Assembly (NCBI RefSeq): GCF_002250055.1
Contig: NZ_CP018866.1
Coordinates: forward strand, 1,790,501 to 1,854,500
Source of the DNA: Sutcliffiella cohnii
Lineage (GTDB): Bacteria; Bacillota; Bacilli; Bacillales; Bacillaceae_I
Direction: 5' to 3'
Length of the DNA stretch: 64,000 nt
The translations under genes were made by a program, and so were the position numbers. The notes under the pieces are model-generated. The model saw only the letters and a program-made list of their open reading frames with translations, was not told the DNA's origin and ran no database searches. Below, one piece after another: positions 61,284 to 64,000 of the stretch. Each line of letters begins with the position of its first letter. Position 1 is the first letter of the stretch.

Positions 61284-61323
61284 CTAATTAGATTATTATC
61301 TAATTAGATGGTTTTCTAATTAG
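61284..61323. promoter_or_regulatory. Three CTAATTAG boxes spaced exactly 16 bp, probable operator
   Basis: CTAATTAG occurs at 61284-61291, 61300-61307 and 61316-61323. The first two form the 17-bp arms of a hairpin (ACCATCTAATTAGAT / ATCTAATTAGATGGT, loop TATT), and the third abuts the ribosome binding site of the ArsR gene. This looks like autoregulation by that regulator, though the hairpin could also serve as a terminator for the small gene upstream. Confidence 0.6.
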
Positions 61324-61338
61324 TGGAGGTTTTGAAAG

Positions 61339-61917
61339 ATGCAATTAAATAAAATGGTTAACTTTTATAAGGCGTTAGGGGATAAAACGCGAATTAAACT
61401 GCTCATCCTTTTAGCCGCGGAGGAACCTTTATCAGGCCAACAATTAGCGGAGAAGCTTGGTGTTACACCTCCAACGATATCTCACCATATGAATAAGCTA
61501 AAAGAAGTTAGTGCAATAAAAGAGAAGCGAGAGAAAAATACGATTTATTATTATTTAAATGAAAAAGATTTAAAGTTTTTTAATGAATCTATTTTAAAAG
61601 TAATGGATCGAGCGAAAAAGGGGATGGATGTAATGGGAAAACAAAAAGAAGATATTATTAAAAATTTTTTATTGCCTGATGGCAGATTAAAAACAATTCC
61701 TGCTCAACGAAAGAAAAGATTAATGATTTTTGAGCATATGTTAGAAGGAGTAACACTAGGGAAGAAATATACAGAACAAGAGATTAATGAGTATATTAAA
61801 AAATATCATGAAGACTACGCTACAATAAGACGCGAATTTATTAACAATCACTATATGTATAGAGAAAACGGTATTTATGAGCTAAATCCAAAAGAAATGT
61901 GGGCTAAGATAGAATAA
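61339..61917 (+). CDS. ArsR-type HTH regulator with DUF2087 domain
   Basis: 192 residues. Residues 1-85 are an ArsR winged helix (FYKALGDKTRIKLLILLA, LAEKLGVTPPTISHHMNKL, KREKNTIYYYLNEK). The C-terminal DUF2087 domain (about 105-190) contains IKNFLLPDGRLKTIPAQRKK and MLEGVTLGKKYTEQEINEYI, ending YELNPKEMW. The fusion is common in Firmicutes and its signal is unknown; the metal-binding cysteines of classic ArsR are absent. Start after AGTGGAGG. Confidence 0.88.
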   Translation: MQLNKMVNFYKALGDKTRIKLLILLAAEEPLSGQQLAEKLGVTPPTISHHMNKLKEVSAIKEKREKNTIYYYLNEKDLKFFNESILKVMDRAKKGMDVMGKQKEDIIKNFLLPDGRLKTIPAQRKKRLMIFEHMLEGVTLGKKYTEQEINEYIKKYHEDYATIRREFINNHYMYRENGIYELNPKEMWAKIE

Positions 61918-61943
61918 GGGAATCAAGCTTTTAAGAATAATAA

Positions 61944-61972
61944 GAGACGTTTGGTAAATCACCAAACGTCTA
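61944..61972. terminator. Convergent terminator hairpin
   Basis: AGACGTTTGGT / ACCAAACGTCT, perfect 11-bp stem with loop AAATC, between the ArsR gene and the opposing mtnA. T-runs are weak on both sides. Confidence 0.75.
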
Positions 61973-61976
61973 AACT

Positions 61977-63023
61977 TTACTGAAATAACTTAACTATTTC
62001 TTCTTTTAAATCTCCTAGTATAACTCCTTTTTCCGTAATAATTGCTGTAATATATTCATTCGGTGTTACATCAAAGGCTGGATTAAAAACAGAAACTCCG
62101 TCTGGAGCAACTTTCACGCCAGCAATTGTCGTAACCTCTGTTTCACTTCGTTCCTCAATTGGAATTTCAGCTCCAGTTTTTAATGATATATCGAAAGTTG
62201 ATAAAGGTGCAGCGACGTAAAAAGGAATGTTGAAATGTTTCGCTAAAATGGCCAAACCTAATGTACCGATTTTATTAGCTGTATCTCCGTTTGCAGTTAT
62301 ACGGTCGGCACCAACGATAATAGCAGAAACTTGCTTAGCTATAATCGTATGGGCAGCCATATTATCGGTTATTAACGTCACATCCACACCAGCTTGTTGT
62401 AACTCCCATGTTGTTAATCTAGCACCTTGTAAAACTGGTCTAGTTTCACATGCAAAAACAGAAAGTGGAAAATCCTTTTCTTTTGCAAGGTAAAAGGGAG
62501 CTAAAGCAGTTCCGTATCGAGCCGTTGCGATAGAACCAGCATTACAAATGGTCATAACTTTATCGCCTTTTTGAAGTAAAGAGAGGGCGTTATCGCCAAT
62601 TTGGTGGCAAACCGCTTCATCTTCCACTTGAATTTGTATCGCTTCGTGAACTATATTGGTTTTTGCTTCGTTTACAGATTTGCTATCATGTAAAACATTT
62701 GTTAATCTTTCTAACGCCCAAAATAGGTTCACGGCTGTCGGGCGAGAACTCGCTAAATAAGCTATATCTTTAATGAAAAGATCTTTAAATTCATCCATAG
62801 ACTCTACATTATATTGTTTAGTGGAAAGGGCTAACCCATATGCCGCTGCAATCCCAATCGCAGGCGCACCTCTAACTTTTAACGTAACGATTGCATCCCA
62901 TACATCTTCAATCGTCTTTAATTGTACATAAACAGTTTCGTTCGGTAGCTTCTGCTGGTCTAATAGTTTTATATACGTATCTTTCCATTCGACAGAAATG
63001 GGAATGTTTCTTACAGTTGTCAT
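61977..63023 (-). CDS. mtnA: Methylthioribose-1-phosphate isomerase
   Basis: A 348-residue enzyme that converts 5-methylthioribose-1-phosphate to the ribulose form in methionine salvage. Seen: [17 protein letters not shown] (about residues 50-66), the catalytic cysteine in [11 protein letters not shown] (about 159), [17 protein letters not shown], and the catalytic aspartate in [18 protein letters not shown] (about 240). The start follows AAGGAGTAGATATA. It lies 12 bp downstream of mtnK, the next step upstream in the same pathway. A SAM riboswitch, if present, would lie outside the window. Confidence 0.95.
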   Translation of the reverse strand: MTTVRNIPISVEWKDTYIKLLDQQKLPNETVYVQLKTIEDVWDAIVTLKVRGAPAIGIAAAYGLALSTKQYNVESMDEFKDLFIKDIAYLASSRPTAVNLFWALERLTNVLHDSKSVNEAKTNIVHEAIQIQVEDEAVCHQIGDNALSLLQKGDKVMTICNAGSIATARYGTALAPFYLAKEKDFPLSVFACETRPVLQGARLTTWELQQAGVDVTLITDNMAAHTIIAKQVSAIIVGADRITANGDTANKIGTLGLAILAKHFNIPFYVAAPLSTFDISLKTGAEIPIEERSETEVTTIAGVKVAPDGVSVFNPAFDVTPNEYITAIITEKGVILGDLKEEIVKLFQ

Positions 63024-63035
63024 TATATCTACTCC

Positions 63036-64000
63036 TTATTGTTGTACATGTTGTAAGCTAACTTGGATGAAATCTTCAACAGAGTGAATATTGGCTCTAT
63101 TCAAAATAAAATATTTGCCAAGTTGCAGAGCTTTTGTTTTCGCTTTTAATCGTGTTTCTATGGAAGGGATGTTATCTAAATCGGCTACGTGAGCAAGGCC
63201 AATGGTACGACGAATTAATTCACAACCGGCATATCCAATTGTGTCTTCCAATATTGATTGAAAAACGTAGGACAAATATCCTTCAGTTTTCGTAAAATAT
63301 TCAACACTGTCTAAAGTCCATTGTTTTGTAAATTCAGTCGTAAAAACGTCCCAAGTCTTATTTATATGATCAAATAATACACCTTGCTTTTGTGGCTCTC
63401 TACTAAGGGCATTTACGATAAGGTTAGCAAAAAATTGACCAACATCGAACCCAATAGGACCGAAAAAAGCAAACTCTGGATCAATCACTTTCGTTTCATT
63501 ATTACTAGCAAAAATACTACCTGTGTGAAGATCCCCGTGTAGTAGAGCTTCACCATTTGTTAAAAATGAATATTTCAACTTTGCTACTTCAAGTTTAAGA
63601 GAAGAATCGTTCCAAATCTCGGATACGACAGGTAATAATTCACGCTCGAAATTATTCGTTTCACTATCATAAAATGGATCTGTAAACACTAAATCCTCTG
63701 TAATTTTACATAGTTCTGGGTTAGCGAATTGTTGCTGTAAAAGTTTTTTCTTTTGTTGATTTAAGCCGAAATCAGAAGTGTAAAATAGCGTTTTGGCTAA
63801 AAACTGTCCGATATGCTCTGATAGTAAAGGATAGTCTTCACCATTCATTAGGCCTTTTCTACTTATCGTTAAATGCGAAAGATCTTCCATAACAGTAATC
63901 GCTAAATGTTCATCCGTATAATAAACTGTTGGAACGAGCGAAGGAACGTGTTTGGCAGCTTCTTTTAATGAGTTACTTTCAATTTGAGCACGCTTTAAAG
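63036..64000 (-). CDS. mtnK: Methylthioribose kinase, 5' end beyond the window
   Basis: The frame stays open to the last base of the window, so the N-terminus is missing. Visible: the segment leading to VMEDLSHL, the kinase catalytic loop LLHGDLHTGSIF with the following VIDPEFAFFGPIGFDVGQF (metal-binding Asp), and the C-terminal helical part. This is the choline-kinase-like fold of MtnK, which phosphorylates 5-methylthioribose. It feeds mtnA, 12 bp downstream. Confidence 0.94.
   Translation of the reverse strand, partial: LKRAQIESNSLKEAAKHVPSLVPTVYYTDEHLAITVMEDLSHLTISRKGLMNGEDYPLLSEHIGQFLAKTLFYTSDFGLNQQKKKLLQQQFANPELCKITEDLVFTDPFYDSETNNFERELLPVVSEIWNDSSLKLEVAKLKYSFLTNGEALLHGDLHTGSIFASNNETKVIDPEFAFFGPIGFDVGQFFANLIVNALSREPQKQGVLFDHINKTWDVFTTEFTKQWTLDSVEYFTKTEGYLSYVFQSILEDTIGYAGCELIRRTIGLAHVADLDNIPSIETRLKAKTKALQLGKYFILNRANIHSVEDFIQVSLQHVQQ

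Noticed and set aside
63891-64000. SAM riboswitch for the mtn genes
   Set aside because: The mtnK coding frame is open to the window edge, so any leader lies outside. Nothing of it is visible here.

Overview
The window is a low-G+C chromosomal stretch from an aerobic, endospore-forming Firmicute of the Bacillaceae. Spore genes (splA-splB, an alpha/beta SASP, a multi-PAS sporulation-type kinase), Bacillus-type regulators (SigI-RsgI, a WalR box, a YtrA-like GntR protein), B. subtilis-like gene pairs (ku-ligD, cydDC, mtnA-mtnK) and strong AGGAGG-type ribosome binding sites with many TTG and GTG starts all point there. I cannot name a species.

Layout. 1-3.0 kb: end of cydD and cydC, an ABC exporter needed for cytochrome bd assembly. 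3.3-9.4 kb: a VOC protein, two membrane-anchored unknowns, and a TetR/RND efflux pair that shares one compact divergent promoter-operator. 9.5-11.8 kb: a cold-shock gene with a long leader, then a group IIC intron inserted just behind a terminator hairpin. 11.8-14.4 kb: an exporter/ABC/GntR operon under a 42-bp palindrome. 14.6-20.8 kb: pepV, an SCP2 protein, CHY zinc finger and GNAT genes, an unassigned structured RNA locus on the minus strand, an M42 peptidase and splAB. 20.9-25.4 kb: an FAD oxidoreductase and the glyoxylate shunt (aceB-aceA), followed by five 21-bp tandem repeats. 25.5-31.7 kb: small hypotheticals, an MFS plus CcdA-like pair, and a yocH-like wall hydrolase with a WalR box. 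31.8-33.8 kb: a broken TnpB behind a LexA-like promoter, fused tail to tail with a VOC gene.

34-36 kb and 57.5-61 kb are mobile islands. Two copies of an IS110-family element, same orientation and 23.4 kb apart, sit inside copies of a palindromic dispersed repeat. The second island also carries an IS1182-family element with a 10-bp target duplication. The noncoding end of the IS110 element has two adjacent stem-loops whose loop strands match the element's own ends and its target, which is the architecture of a bridge RNA.

Between the islands lie mscS, an orphan pair of peptide-type ABC permeases, a YeiH-type transporter, the NHEJ genes ku and ligD with a terminator hairpin between them, a short-chain dehydrogenase/reductase, and a DUF5667 protein followed by sigI-rsgI (both with ACCC/CGWA promoter candidates). 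Then come a SASP, a Ktr potassium channel subunit, an MFS transporter, a radical-SAM/B12 protein, a PAS histidine kinase and ogt. The right end holds an ArsR-DUF2087 regulator preceded by three CTAATTAG boxes at 16-bp steps, then mtnA and the start of mtnK (methionine salvage).

All calls come from reading the sequence and from recall of protein families. No search or folding software was run.
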